DNA of 27,731 nt from assembly GCA_964427485.1 (NCBI GenBank), contig CAYRUP010000012.1, forward strand, positions 1 through 27,731, read 5' to 3'. The translations under genes were made by a program, and so were the position numbers. The DNA comes from CAYRUP01 sp964427485 (lineage in GTDB: Bacteria; Pseudomonadota; Gammaproteobacteria; DSM-16500). Below, piece after piece: positions 16,412-24,925 of the stretch. How positions within the stretch are numbered: position 1 is the first letter of the stretch; the number at the start of each line of letters is the position of its first letter. A model generated the notes under the pieces. That model ran no database searches. It had not been told where the DNA came from and saw only the letters and a program-made list of their open reading frames with translations.

Positions 16412-17542
16412 TTATCTATTGAACCCAGTATTTTGCTGGAAAACATCGACCGAGCCGCCTGGATTTTCTGTACCACTATTTGGGATGCAGCGTGTAAATA
16501 CAATGACAGTCCCCATCATTTTGCCGTGCTGAGTATAAGGAGTAAGATTCACTGGAGCAATTAATCCTTTTTCTGTGGTAATGGTAAGACAAACTCGCCA
16601 ATATTTAACTCCAGAGTTGTTTGGAAAAGGAGTTCCAACTCCATTAGCGTAGGATGCCCAACATGCGAGTTGTTTTGGCGTATCTTGAACAGAACAATCA
16701 TAAGGTCCTGGTGAATTTGGGTCGACAGGATCAATCGGAGTCGCAGAAAGACTGGATGCGACAGATGCTCCTCTCGCAAATGCGGTAAAGCTGCTGACAG
16801 GGTAAATATTCGCTGTACAGTCTACTGGATCATAGGGCGAATTGCCTCCTATCGGACCGCATGTTGGTTGCTCATTAATGCCAGTCACTGAAGAAGGAGC
16901 GACGATAATACTCGCTTTCATTCCAGGCGGACAAGTGGGTGCAGGCACACAGGATCCACTATAATATACGCCAGCAAAATTAACCGAGCGTGCATTATTT
17001 AAATTTTGGCCTGGAATAACGACACTTGACACGACCACCTTACAACCACTTCCTGGTGTCGCAGATTGACAGGCTGCTGACTGCGTCGGTGGATTTTTGG
17101 CTGCTCCCGTTGCATCTGTCACAAATCCTATGGGTAATTTTCCTGCGATGATCTGCGCATTCACAGTCGAATTGGCGGTCGTAGTAACATAGAAAACACC
17201 CGTACTACTACAATTAATCATAAAAGGTTGGGTATAAGAATTTATAGTTAGCGTTGATGGAATATAATTGTTTGGCAATTGTGAAGCCGTGAGATCTGTC
17301 CAGGTTGTCGTACCACAACCTGGCGCCGTGATCGTCGCATTTTTGATTGGCCAATATGACGTGTTGACATAAAAACTTAATGAGGTATTCAGAATTTGTT
17401 GTACTTGCAAAGCCGTTTTGACGCGGCGCATTTCCTCGGCTTTTTGCGTTGTGTAATTAAGCATTAAGACAACGAGCGAACTAACGATAGCGATAACCAA
17501 AAGCATTTCAAGTAAACTGAATCCCTTTGCTTTACGTTTCAT
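16412..17542 (-). CDS. long cysteine-rich type IV prepilin (PilV-like position)
   Basis: A prepilin exported and cleaved by a prepilin peptidase. The leader is short and basic (MKRKAKG), and the cut falls before the hydrophobic FSLLEMLLVIAIVSSLVV, with E5 of the mature form in place. 376 residues is two to three times the usual pilin length. The large globular part holds 12 cysteines. Its C-terminal portion opens with TCPPG and closes with TRCIPN, a module resembling the exported protein at 4900-5421; a tail of about 25 residues follows. It ends the pilQ-pilR-prepilin-prepilin operon, 3 bases after the other prepilin. A low-abundance tip pilin (compare PilV of R64) is more likely than the major subunit, but this is inference; no shufflon recombination sites are seen. 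Confidence 0.8.
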   Translation of the reverse strand: MKRKAKGFSLLEMLLVIAIVSSLVVLMLNYTTQKAEEMRRVKTALQVQQILNTSLSFYVNTSYWPIKNATITAPGCGTTTWTDLTASQLPNNYIPSTLTINSYTQPFMINCSSTGVFYVTTTANSTVNAQIIAGKLPIGFVTDATGAAKNPPTQSAACQSATPGSGCKVVVSSVVIPGQNLNNARSVNFAGVYYSGSCVPAPTCPPGMKASIIVAPSSVTGINEQPTCGPIGGNSPYDPVDCTANIYPVSSFTAFARGASVASSLSATPIDPVDPNSPGPYDCSVQDTPKQLACWASYANGVGTPFPNNSGVKYWRVCLTITTEKGLIAPVNLTPYTQHGKMMGTVIVFTRCIPNSGTENPGGSVDVFQQNTGFNR

Positions 17543-17545
17543 AAG

Positions 17546-18439
17546 CTATCCGCCACATAGATAATTTTGTGCATTATACCAATTTTTTGCCTGAGAGGAG
17601 ATGTAAGTTTCCTTCGATACCCCAGATAATCCAGCCATAGGATCATTGGTATATTGATTCGCAAATTGTCGCAGATTATGTTCTGAAATCCAAAGATCCG
17701 ATGAAATATCTGGATTAAGATAGGAAATGGATCGTTGCCACACAACGAAGCCGTTCTCAGCAGGTGTAGGCACACAAGGTAAAACCGATGTTAAGGATAA
17801 TGATGAAATGCATTGTGCGCCTAAATCATTTTTTATCTGTGTCCATTGCGCCTTGGTTAGTTTTGTCGAAAGCTTTACTGCAACTTGGACATTCCATTTC
17901 ACCGAAACAGAACTCAGTGCGCCAGGGGTTTGACTTGGATCGAGTGCCGCACCTTTTGTCACATCACATGAAGGTGGATTCGTGCTGCCGACACAGGCTT
18001 TTGCATTCATTGTTGGATCGGTCGTTGTGACTGGATCAATCACACGATTAAATTGGACGTAATAATTTTTATCTTTATTAGGTGCTGGGGTGTCTACCAG
18101 AGGATTCAGTGGTTTCCAGCTTTGACTATCAAGAAATCCCTTCAGGATTAAATTATTCGTTAATGATAGATTATACGTATTGGCACTGATCATGGTTGGA
18201 TCTAACAGACCTGTTGATGCGGAAGCGCCCGATTCATCCAGTGTGAGTCGGCAATTTGCCCAATAAAAATTATTTGCTGCTTGGAAGAGTTGATTTATAT
18301 TGGCCAGTAGTTGGCTTTCCTGCAACTGAAATCGATACTGCGAATATAATCTCAAGCCAAAGACCGCCATGGATGCAATAATAGCAAACACTAACATCAG
18401 TTCTAACAGTGAAACACCTTTTTCTCTTTTAAAACGCAC
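17546..18439 (-). CDS. long type IV prepilin (PilS-like position)
   Basis: A prepilin with 297 residues from the start I prefer. The sequence offers an upstream GTG (18466) that overlaps pilR, but GTG 18439 has a good ribosome site GAGGA about 5 bases upstream and gives a standard 8-residue basic leader MRFKREKG. Cleavage then precedes VSLLELMLVFAIIASMAVFGL, with E5 conserved. A following amphipathic helix and a globular part with six cysteines (ending in NYLCGG) are visible; it is far longer than typical 150-200-residue pilins. It sits where R64 has pilS, directly after pilR, which suggests the major subunit, though the downstream 376-residue prepilin is the alternative. No other pilin gene is in the window. 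Confidence 0.8.
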   Translation of the reverse strand: MRFKREKGVSLLELMLVFAIIASMAVFGLRLYSQYRFQLQESQLLANINQLFQAANNFYWANCRLTLDESGASASTGLLDPTMISANTYNLSLTNNLILKGFLDSQSWKPLNPLVDTPAPNKDKNYYVQFNRVIDPVTTTDPTMNAKACVGSTNPPSCDVTKGAALDPSQTPGALSSVSVKWNVQVAVKLSTKLTKAQWTQIKNDLGAQCISSLSLTSVLPCVPTPAENGFVVWQRSISYLNPDISSDLWISEHNLRQFANQYTNDPMAGLSGVSKETYISSQAKNWYNAQNYLCGG

Positions 18440-18455
18440 ACATTCCTCGTTTAAT

Positions 18456-19517
18456 TTAAGAAGCACCCATTGCCATACCAGTTAAATAAATTCCTCTGAT
18501 AATAACAATAATTAAATAAGCGCCAACGGCAAGTAAAGCGCCGCCAAAAATTTTTGAAATCAATGCTAAGGTTTTTGTACTTTCTTCTGCACCACGCACA
18601 CCCATTCTGACTAAGCCATGCTCGAAGCCTTTGACTTCCGCCATCACACGTAAACGTAAAATATTTTTTTCATCAATGAGTCCAGTTGATAAAACATCTG
18701 CGATATTTCCTTTACCCATCGCCATCAAATGTTCCATCATGACAAGATGGGATGAAATATAAGGATTGGCTTGATATTGCATAACTTTAATTGCATTCTT
18801 AAATACAACACCATTTGCAACAAGCAAGCCCAATGTTTCCATGACTCGCGCCGAAGCGAATCGTCTATAAATATTGAAAGGAAAAAATTTATCAAGTAAT
18901 GGGCGTAACTCCCCGACATAATTATTCATTATTCGACGCATCATAAATGCCAACGCGATCAGCAACACAATGACTAACCACCACCAATCTTGAATTAAAT
19001 TGGCTGTACTAATAAAATCACGCCCGGCTTGCGGCCATTCTGCCAAGGGTTTTATACTTTGAAATTGAATGAATACAGATCCATTCAAATACACAATAAT
19101 ACTGCAAGCGATTGTGATCACGAGGAGAGGATACGTCACCGCGCTAACCACAGCACCTATTGCACCACTTCGCTGTCCCAATGTTTTGATGGCTGACTTT
19201 AGTGTTTCAACTAAAGCACCGCCTTCTTCACCGACACGGATAATTTCAACAACATTAATCGAAAACCAATCACGCATACCGTCTGCTAATGCCTGACCTT
19301 CTGAGATTTTTTGTGATATGGTTAAGGCAACATCACGCGTAATACCTGTGGTTGCTTGCGCCATCATTTCAATAGCACGGTTTGCTGGGATACCATCTGC
19401 TACGAGCGTATAAAAATCTTCGAGAAAAGCGAGTTGTGCTTTTGCACCAAACTGCAATTGCTTTATTCGCTGCAATATTTTACCGGGTAGTGTCGAAGTG
19501 TCGCTAAATTCTGCCAT
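18456..19517 (-). CDS. pilR: type IVb pilus inner-membrane platform protein PilR (GspF family)
   Basis: The platform protein that couples the ATPase to pilin addition. 353 residues of the GspF/PilC superfamily with two repeated cytoplasmic helical domains (about 30-115 and 215-320). Membrane helices lie at about 120-145, 178-195 and 324-347. The G-E-E-G-G motif near 97-100, typical of this family, is present. It starts at ATG 19517, 32 bases after the pilQ stop, and is followed within 16 bases by the first prepilin. Size and neighbours match R64 PilR; the longer type IVa PilC is less similar in context. Confidence 0.85.
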   Translation of the reverse strand: MAEFSDTSTLPGKILQRIKQLQFGAKAQLAFLEDFYTLVADGIPANRAIEMMAQATTGITRDVALTISQKISEGQALADGMRDWFSINVVEIIRVGEEGGALVETLKSAIKTLGQRSGAIGAVVSAVTYPLLVITIACSIIVYLNGSVFIQFQSIKPLAEWPQAGRDFISTANLIQDWWWLVIVLLIALAFMMRRIMNNYVGELRPLLDKFFPFNIYRRFASARVMETLGLLVANGVVFKNAIKVMQYQANPYISSHLVMMEHLMAMGKGNIADVLSTGLIDEKNILRLRVMAEVKGFEHGLVRMGVRGAEESTKTLALISKIFGGALLAVGAYLIIVIIRGIYLTGMAMGAS

Positions 19518-19549
19518 ATCGATCTCTCTACGGGATTACCCGTTAATCT

Positions 19550-21148
19550 TCATTGATACTTGTAAACTGTGGATTTCGTGGAAGGATTAATGGGACCGAC
19601 GACTTTTTCAGCATCGAAAGGATCGCAAATTCCTTCTTTGATGAGTTGCACAGCACGTCCCTGAAAATTCATCCAACCATTCGCTAATAAATATTTTTCC
19701 CAATTTAGAGTATCACATTTTTGAATATATTGACGTCCTTCTTCATCGACCCAAACAACTTCAGCGCAAACGGTGCGGCCACCTATTCCAGTTCCGTGAC
19801 AAGTTTGACAACCCGTTCCGCGCGCGTGCGCAGAATCTATAACTTCTTTCCCGAGTACGGCTTCCCAGTCAGGAATAAATTGTTGATGTTTGGGTGAACT
19901 TCGCAATGGAACCGCGCACTTTTGGCAAAGCGCAGGAACAAGACGTTGGCATAATAAACAACGTAACACGCTGCTATCACTTAACATTACGGGCGAAATT
20001 CCCATATCAACCAAACGGGTAATAATTGCAGTTGCTCGGTTGGTATGCAGCGTAGTCAAAACTAAGTGACCGGTAATGGATGCGCGTATCATGACGCTTG
20101 CCGTATCTTCATCGCGCATTTCGCCGAGAATTATAACATCCGGATCCATACGTAAAGCAGCGCGTCCCATGCTTGCAAAACTGCGGTCTTCTTTTTCGGT
20201 GTTCACAGGAACTTGCGTTGCTTCTTCAACGACTTTTTCTACGGGATCTTCGATGGAATATAATTTTTGCGTCGTTTCGACCATTTCCATACAGGCAGCT
20301 AATGTGGTTGTTTTACCTGAACCGGTAGGACCTGCCACAATGATTGCGCCAAAAGGCAACTTGAGCGCCATTTTGATAATTTCGACTTGATTTGCGGTAT
20401 AACCTAACTGTTCCAAGCTTTTTATTTTTTCTTCGCCCGTTGCGAGAATACGCATGACCATGTCAAAACCGCCGTGCGCTGGTACGCTCGCAAGACGTAA
20501 GCGGATATCTTTACCATTCATTTTTAATGGCATCGAGGCATCTTGTGGAACGAGAGGATTAAAATGGGATGTAGCATGGTCAGTTTCTTTATTGAAAGCA
20601 ACTGAGGCGAGCTCTCTGCCTAACTTCTCTGACCATTCTGCATAAACACGCAATTCACCATGTTTACGCATACGAATTTTGGTATACGTTTGTCGCACTT
20701 GAATATGTATATCACTGACATTTTGATGAACTGCTTCAAAAACCAGGTCGCGCAAATGACGTTGCTGATCACTAAACGCAGCATTGGTTTCTCCTTTCGT
20801 TTTTTTGGCTGTATCTTCTTCTTGTCCACTTGCCAGCAATAATTTTACAAACGAACTGGATGCGGCAAACACCTGTCCAGGATGCATGCCTTTACTCAAC
20901 ATTAATGATTTACAATTTTGCACTGCGCGCGAGGTGGGTTCCGATGCGAGAATCGTTGCGCTTTTTAAAACAACAATATTGCCTTGTTCTTTGCACCAGG
21001 AAAGCATTTCATCCATGACCCGATCTTTGGTATCGAGATCAGCTTGACTATTCAATACCTTAGTTAAAGTAGCAGCAGCAAATTGTTCAAGCTGATCCAT
21101 TTCTTGTTTGCTATCCGTTCCTGTTGAAGTCGATATCATTTCAGCCAT
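19550..21148 (-). CDS. pilQ: type IVb pilus assembly ATPase PilQ (PilB/GspE family)
   Basis: Cytoplasmic secretion ATPase that powers pilus extension. 532 residues: a divergent N-terminal domain (1-125), then the GspE core with Walker A GPTGSGKT (273-280), a Walker B-type stretch MDPDVIILGEMRD (334-346), and a His-box HLVLTTLHTN (361-370). A zinc-binding pair of C-x-x-C (C408/C411 and C447/C450) marks the extension-ATPase type and argues against a PilT retraction ATPase, which lacks it. The start ATG 21148 follows GAGAGG. It is first in its operon and so probably sets expression of pilR and both prepilins. Confidence 0.93.
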   Translation of the reverse strand: MAEMISTSTGTDSKQEMDQLEQFAAATLTKVLNSQADLDTKDRVMDEMLSWCKEQGNIVVLKSATILASEPTSRAVQNCKSLMLSKGMHPGQVFAASSSFVKLLLASGQEEDTAKKTKGETNAAFSDQQRHLRDLVFEAVHQNVSDIHIQVRQTYTKIRMRKHGELRVYAEWSEKLGRELASVAFNKETDHATSHFNPLVPQDASMPLKMNGKDIRLRLASVPAHGGFDMVMRILATGEEKIKSLEQLGYTANQVEIIKMALKLPFGAIIVAGPTGSGKTTTLAACMEMVETTQKLYSIEDPVEKVVEEATQVPVNTEKEDRSFASMGRAALRMDPDVIILGEMRDEDTASVMIRASITGHLVLTTLHTNRATAIITRLVDMGISPVMLSDSSVLRCLLCQRLVPALCQKCAVPLRSSPKHQQFIPDWEAVLGKEVIDSAHARGTGCQTCHGTGIGGRTVCAEVVWVDEEGRQYIQKCDTLNWEKYLLANGWMNFQGRAVQLIKEGICDPFDAEKVVGPINPSTKSTVYKYQ

Positions 21149-21202
21149 TTGTCGCCTCTCAAATGATTGAGCAAGCTTTTAAAATAACCGCCATATTGTT
21201 TA

Positions 21203-21258
21203 ATTATATAATATGCATTTAAATATGTGCTAAAAAAGTTTTGTTTAAAATAAACAAA
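21203..21258 (-). promoter_or_regulatory. candidate pilQ promoter with upstream palindrome
   Basis: On the minus strand a perfect -10 TATAAT lies at 21208-21203, with only a weak -35 (AGCACA region, 21231-21226) 17 bases away. Just upstream, TTTGTTTA (21240-21247) and TAAACAAA (21251-21258) form a perfect 8-base inverted repeat with a 3-base spacer, roughly -45 to -63 from the start of transcription. That is a common place for an activator to bind. The region is AT-rich, so chance is a real possibility. Confidence 0.42.
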
Positions 21259-21300
21259 GGAAAATTGCTTTATCTATCAATGGGAATCAGCCATCTCAAA

Positions 21301-21370
21301 CGTCATCCAGTGCGCAGCCGAGGGTCACTAAATTATAATAAGGTGATCCTTCGCGGCGCTCAGGATGACA
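21301..21370. repeat. TCATCCTGAG hairpin repeat, copy C
   Basis: Right arm GTGATCCTTCGCGGCGCTCAGGATGAC(A) matches the family; the left arm has decayed (CGTCATCCAGTGCGCAGCCG...). The 14-base loop TAAATTATAATAAG is the exact reverse complement of the loop in copy A, so this is the same element in the opposite orientation. It lies 7 bases past the gyrB stop codon. Confidence 0.88.
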
Positions 21371-21377
21371 TCAAACC

Positions 21378-23795
21378 CTACACATCCAAATTAATCACTT
21401 CCAACGCATTGGTTTCAATAAACTCGCGACGTGGTTCAACTTGATCACCCATTAATGTGGTAAATATGAGATCAGCAGCCACAGCATCTTCAATCGTAAC
21501 TTGTAACATACGGCGTGACTCTGGATTCATCGTCGTATCCCACAATTGATCTGGATTCATCTCTCCCAAACCTTTATATCGTTGAATAACTTGACCTTTT
21601 TTGGCTTCTAGCATTAACCATTCGACCGTTTGAGCAAAACTCGCTACCGTTTGACGCTTTTCACCACGCTCTATATAAGCTCCCTCTTGCAACAAATCAT
21701 GTAGTTTAAAACCTAATTCGATGATTTTGCGATATTCATTAGAAAGGAATAAATCTCTATTAATCAAGATACTATGTACAATACCATGGTGCATAACATT
21801 GACTTTAGGCAACCATTCATGTTTCTCATGATCTTCAACGACTTCAAAGGTATAAGAAACAGGCGCATCTTCTTTCGTATGCAATAACTCCGCCATTTTG
21901 TTCACGGTTTCTTCTACATTTGCTTTATGCGCTAATTTTGACTCATTTAATGCTGGCGCATAAATTAAAGCATTCAGTATTGGTTTTGGATAAAGTCTGC
22001 CTAATCGATTAATAATCGATTGAATTGATAAATATTCAATTAAAAGCTTTTCTAATGGCGCACCTGCGATAGGCAACCCGTTATTTCCCAAATATAAACG
22101 AGAATTATCCAATGCTGATTGCACTAAAGATAACTCTAACGCCTCATCATCTTTGAGATATTGTTCTTGCTTCCCTTTGCGTAATTTATATAAAGGGGGT
22201 TGCGCAATATAAACATGTCCGCGTTCAATTAATTCTGGCATTTGTCGATAAAAGAATGTTAATAGTAATGTTCGAATATGCGAACCATCGACATCCGCGT
22301 CCGTCATGATAATAATGCCATGATAGCGTAGTTTGTCTGGATTATATTCTTCTCGTCCAATCCCACAACCTAATGCGGTAATCAGCGCAACCACTTCTGT
22401 GGAGGAAAGCATTTTATCAAAGCGCGCTTTTTCGACATTTAAAATTTTGCCTTTTAATGGCAATACAGCTTGATGCTTGCGATCTCTAGCCTGCTTTGCC
22501 GAACCACCTGCAGATTCACCCTCAACAATAAACACTTCACACTTACTTGGATCTTCTTCCTGACAATCTGCCAACTTACCTGGCAAACCAGCCATATCCA
22601 GGGCACCTTTGCGGCGGGTCATTTCTCGCGCTTTTCTGGCTGCTTCACGCGCACGCGCAGCATCAATGACTTTTGAAACAATGGCTTTAGCATCCTGTGG
22701 AAATTCCAACAAAAATTCTTGTAATTTTTCAGCCATCGTTGATTCAACAATGGCTTTAATTTCCGAGGAAACTAATTTATCTTTGGTCTGCGAAGAAAAC
22801 TTTGGATCTGGCATTTTTACTGATAAAACAGCGGTTAAACCCTCACGAAAATCATCCCCTGTTGTGATGATTTTATCTTTCTTTAAATAGCCTTCTTTTT
22901 CCAGGTAGTTATTTAATACGCGTGTTAAAGCACTGCGGAATCCAGAGACATGTGTTCCACCATCTTTTTGAGGAATGTTATTGGTGAAACAAAAGAGTTT
23001 TTCAATGAATGTGTCATTCCATTGCATTGCGACTTCAACTGTTATGCGGTCTTTTTCAGTTGAAAAATAAAAAACCTTTGAATGTATTGGCGTTTTATTG
23101 CGATTTAAATCACCCACAAAGGCTTTGATGCCGCCATGATATTCAAATAAATCATTTTTACCCGAGCGTTCATCCGTTAAATGAATACGAATGCCCGAAT
23201 TGAGAAATGATAATTCTCGTAAGCGTTTTGCCAAAATATCGTAGGAAAAATGAATATTAGTAAATGTTTCTTTGCTCGGTTTAAAGCGTATTTCGGTCCC
23301 ACGTTCCGTTGTTTCACCGACGGGCGCTAAAGGCGCTTTAGGGTCACCATGTTTATATTGTTGCTCATAGACTTTGCCATTGAGACGAATTGTTAAAAAC
23401 AAGTCTTCTGATAACGCATTAACAACAGAAACACCCACTCCATGGAGTCCGCCAGAAATTTTATATGAATCATTATCAAATTTACCGCCCGAATGGAGTA
23501 CTGTCATGATAACTTCGGCGGCCGATCGACCTTCCTCGGGATGAATATCGACGGGAATGCCTCTGCCATTATCTTTAACTGAGACAGTTTCATCTGCGTG
23601 AATGGTAACATGGATTGCATTGCAGAAGCCTGCAAGCGCTTCATCTATCGAGTTATCGACCAATTCAAATACCATATGATGTAAACCCGTTCCATCGTCA
23701 GTGTCACCGATGTACATGCCTGGACGTTTACGTACAGCATCTAAACCTTTTAGTACTTTAATATTTGATGAATCATAATTAGCGGCACTATTCAC
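21378..23795 (-). CDS. gyrB: DNA gyrase subunit B
   Basis: ATPase subunit of gyrase, which introduces negative supercoils. From GTG 23795 it is 805 residues. An upstream in-frame TTG (23810) exists, but GTG has GGAG 8 bases before it, and the protein then begins at MNSAANYDSSNIKVL, aligned with the usual MSNSYDSS-type gammaproteobacterial start. The GHKL ATPase (VDNSIDEALAG and GLHGVG) and TOPRIM motifs (EGESAGGSA, DADVDGSH) are intact, with the expected proteobacterial insert. It ends in NALEVINLDV. It is last of dnaA-dnaN-recF-gyrB, with the recF stop 23 bases upstream; hairpin copy C follows the stop. Confidence 0.98.
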   Translation of the reverse strand: MNSAANYDSSNIKVLKGLDAVRKRPGMYIGDTDDGTGLHHMVFELVDNSIDEALAGFCNAIHVTIHADETVSVKDNGRGIPVDIHPEEGRSAAEVIMTVLHSGGKFDNDSYKISGGLHGVGVSVVNALSEDLFLTIRLNGKVYEQQYKHGDPKAPLAPVGETTERGTEIRFKPSKETFTNIHFSYDILAKRLRELSFLNSGIRIHLTDERSGKNDLFEYHGGIKAFVGDLNRNKTPIHSKVFYFSTEKDRITVEVAMQWNDTFIEKLFCFTNNIPQKDGGTHVSGFRSALTRVLNNYLEKEGYLKKDKIITTGDDFREGLTAVLSVKMPDPKFSSQTKDKLVSSEIKAIVESTMAEKLQEFLLEFPQDAKAIVSKVIDAARAREAARKAREMTRRKGALDMAGLPGKLADCQEEDPSKCEVFIVEGESAGGSAKQARDRKHQAVLPLKGKILNVEKARFDKMLSSTEVVALITALGCGIGREEYNPDKLRYHGIIIMTDADVDGSHIRTLLLTFFYRQMPELIERGHVYIAQPPLYKLRKGKQEQYLKDDEALELSLVQSALDNSRLYLGNNGLPIAGAPLEKLLIEYLSIQSIINRLGRLYPKPILNALIYAPALNESKLAHKANVEETVNKMAELLHTKEDAPVSYTFEVVEDHEKHEWLPKVNVMHHGIVHSILINRDLFLSNEYRKIIELGFKLHDLLQEGAYIERGEKRQTVASFAQTVEWLMLEAKKGQVIQRYKGLGEMNPDQLWDTTMNPESRRMLQVTIEDAVAADLIFTTLMGDQVEPRREFIETNALEVINLDV

Positions 23796-23818
23796 TCTCG
23801 TTACTCCCAAAATTCCGG

Positions 23819-24907
23819 TTAGTTGGTTTCCCTCACATTGCCATGTTCCACGTGAAACATTTTCATGGGGACGCTGACATCGGAGTCAACTAACGATTCA
23901 TACTCGACAGCGGTTAGAAACACTTGAGCTTCTTGTTTCGAAAGCAAGGCCATTAAATTGGATCTACTATGGTTATCCAGCTCTGATGGTAAGTCATCCA
24001 TTAGGTAGATTGGCTTTCTATTTGCGCACTGCTGCAGCATTGCCCCTTGGGCCACTATCATAGCACAAACGAATAATTTTTGCTGGCCCCTGGATAAGAT
24101 ATCTTTAACCGGCGTGCGATGGATAGACATCTTAAAATCAGCCCTATGCGGCCCTATTTGGGTATATCCAGCATAGATATCTTTATCTATCATCCCATCT
24201 ATCGCTTCTTGATAATCTAAGCCTTGATCCCAGCCTGGGTAATAACTTAATTCTAATCCAGGAACGACAATCAATTCCGTCAAAGCGGCTTGTAAAAAAG
24301 GCAATAATTGTTTCACAAAATCACGCCTTAACTCATCCAGCTGCCTTGCATTCTTAACAAGTTCACTTGTCCATATTGCTAATTCTTTTTTTGCAGCACG
24401 CGCTTTCAACACGGCATTGCGTTGCTTAAGCGCGCGTTCATACTGTTTCCAAACTCGCAAAAAGTCATTTGTTCGGTAAAATGCGCCCCAATCTAAATAT
24501 TTTCTGCGAAAAATAGGGCCCGCCTCCAGTAAATTAAAACAGTTGGAATTCATCAAAAGAACGGGAATTAACTCGACCACTTCCGTAAATGAGACACCTT
24601 CTTGACCTCGCATTCGAACGCGCAGATCGCCATTGCGTACCCGTTCTATTCCAACTGCGGTAGATTGTTGATTTTCAGCCTGAATTTGCGCGAATATTGA
24701 AAATTTTTCTGCGGTATGGCCAATAATGTGATGAGCTGAAGAACTTCGGAAAGAGCGTCCACGGCTTAGATAATAAACAGCCTCGAGCAAACTGGTTTTG
24801 CCACTACCATTATTTCCGTAAAGCAGATTGAATCCGCTCGCAAGCGGATCAAGCTTGACTGCATTCAGGTTACGAAAATCTGCTATATCTAGCCGTATGA
24901 GTGACAT
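23819..24907 (-). CDS. recF: DNA replication and repair protein RecF
   Basis: SMC-like ATPase that helps load RecA at gaps in the RecFOR pathway. 362 residues, usual length. Walker A GNNGSGKT (31-38), the signature SRGQQKL and the Walker B region YLMDDLPSELD are clear. The last residues KMFHVEHG are encoded over a parS-like palindrome (23844-23859). Start ATG 24907. It follows dnaN after 18 bases and precedes gyrB by 23 bases. Confidence 0.97.
   Translation of the reverse strand: MSLIRLDIADFRNLNAVKLDPLASGFNLLYGNNGSGKTSLLEAVYYLSRGRSFRSSSAHHIIGHTAEKFSIFAQIQAENQQSTAVGIERVRNGDLRVRMRGQEGVSFTEVVELIPVLLMNSNCFNLLEAGPIFRRKYLDWGAFYRTNDFLRVWKQYERALKQRNAVLKARAAKKELAIWTSELVKNARQLDELRRDFVKQLLPFLQAALTELIVVPGLELSYYPGWDQGLDYQEAIDGMIDKDIYAGYTQIGPHRADFKMSIHRTPVKDILSRGQQKLFVCAMIVAQGAMLQQCANRKPIYLMDDLPSELDNHSRSNLMALLSKQEAQVFLTAVEYESLVDSDVSVPMKMFHVEHGNVRETN
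23844..23859. other. parS: parS-type ParB-binding site inside recF
   Basis: TGTTCCACGTGAAACA matches the 16-base parS consensus tGTTnCACGTGnAACa in every fixed position. ParB binds such sites near the origin to drive chromosome segregation. It lies in the last codons of recF, about 3.6 kb from the dnaA start, where parS sites are commonly found. The encoded M-F-H-V-E-H is a recurrent RecF ending, so part of the match follows from protein; codon choice (CAC, GTG, GAA) completes the palindrome, about a 1 in 16 chance by itself. Confidence 0.8.
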
Positions 24908-24925
24908 GTTTTATGTTTGAGTTTT

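Noticed and set aside
16299..16532. Plus-strand frame over hairpin copy B and the prepilin end
   Set aside because: It is antisense to the prepilin and starts inside the repeat.
18440..18466. Longer start for the 297-residue prepilin (GTG 18466)
   Set aside because: It overlaps the pilR end, gives a long leader and has no ribosome site; GTG 18439 has GAGGA and a normal leader.
23796..23810. TTG 23810 as gyrB start
   Set aside because: GTG 23795 has a well-spaced GGAG and gives the usual GyrB N-terminus.
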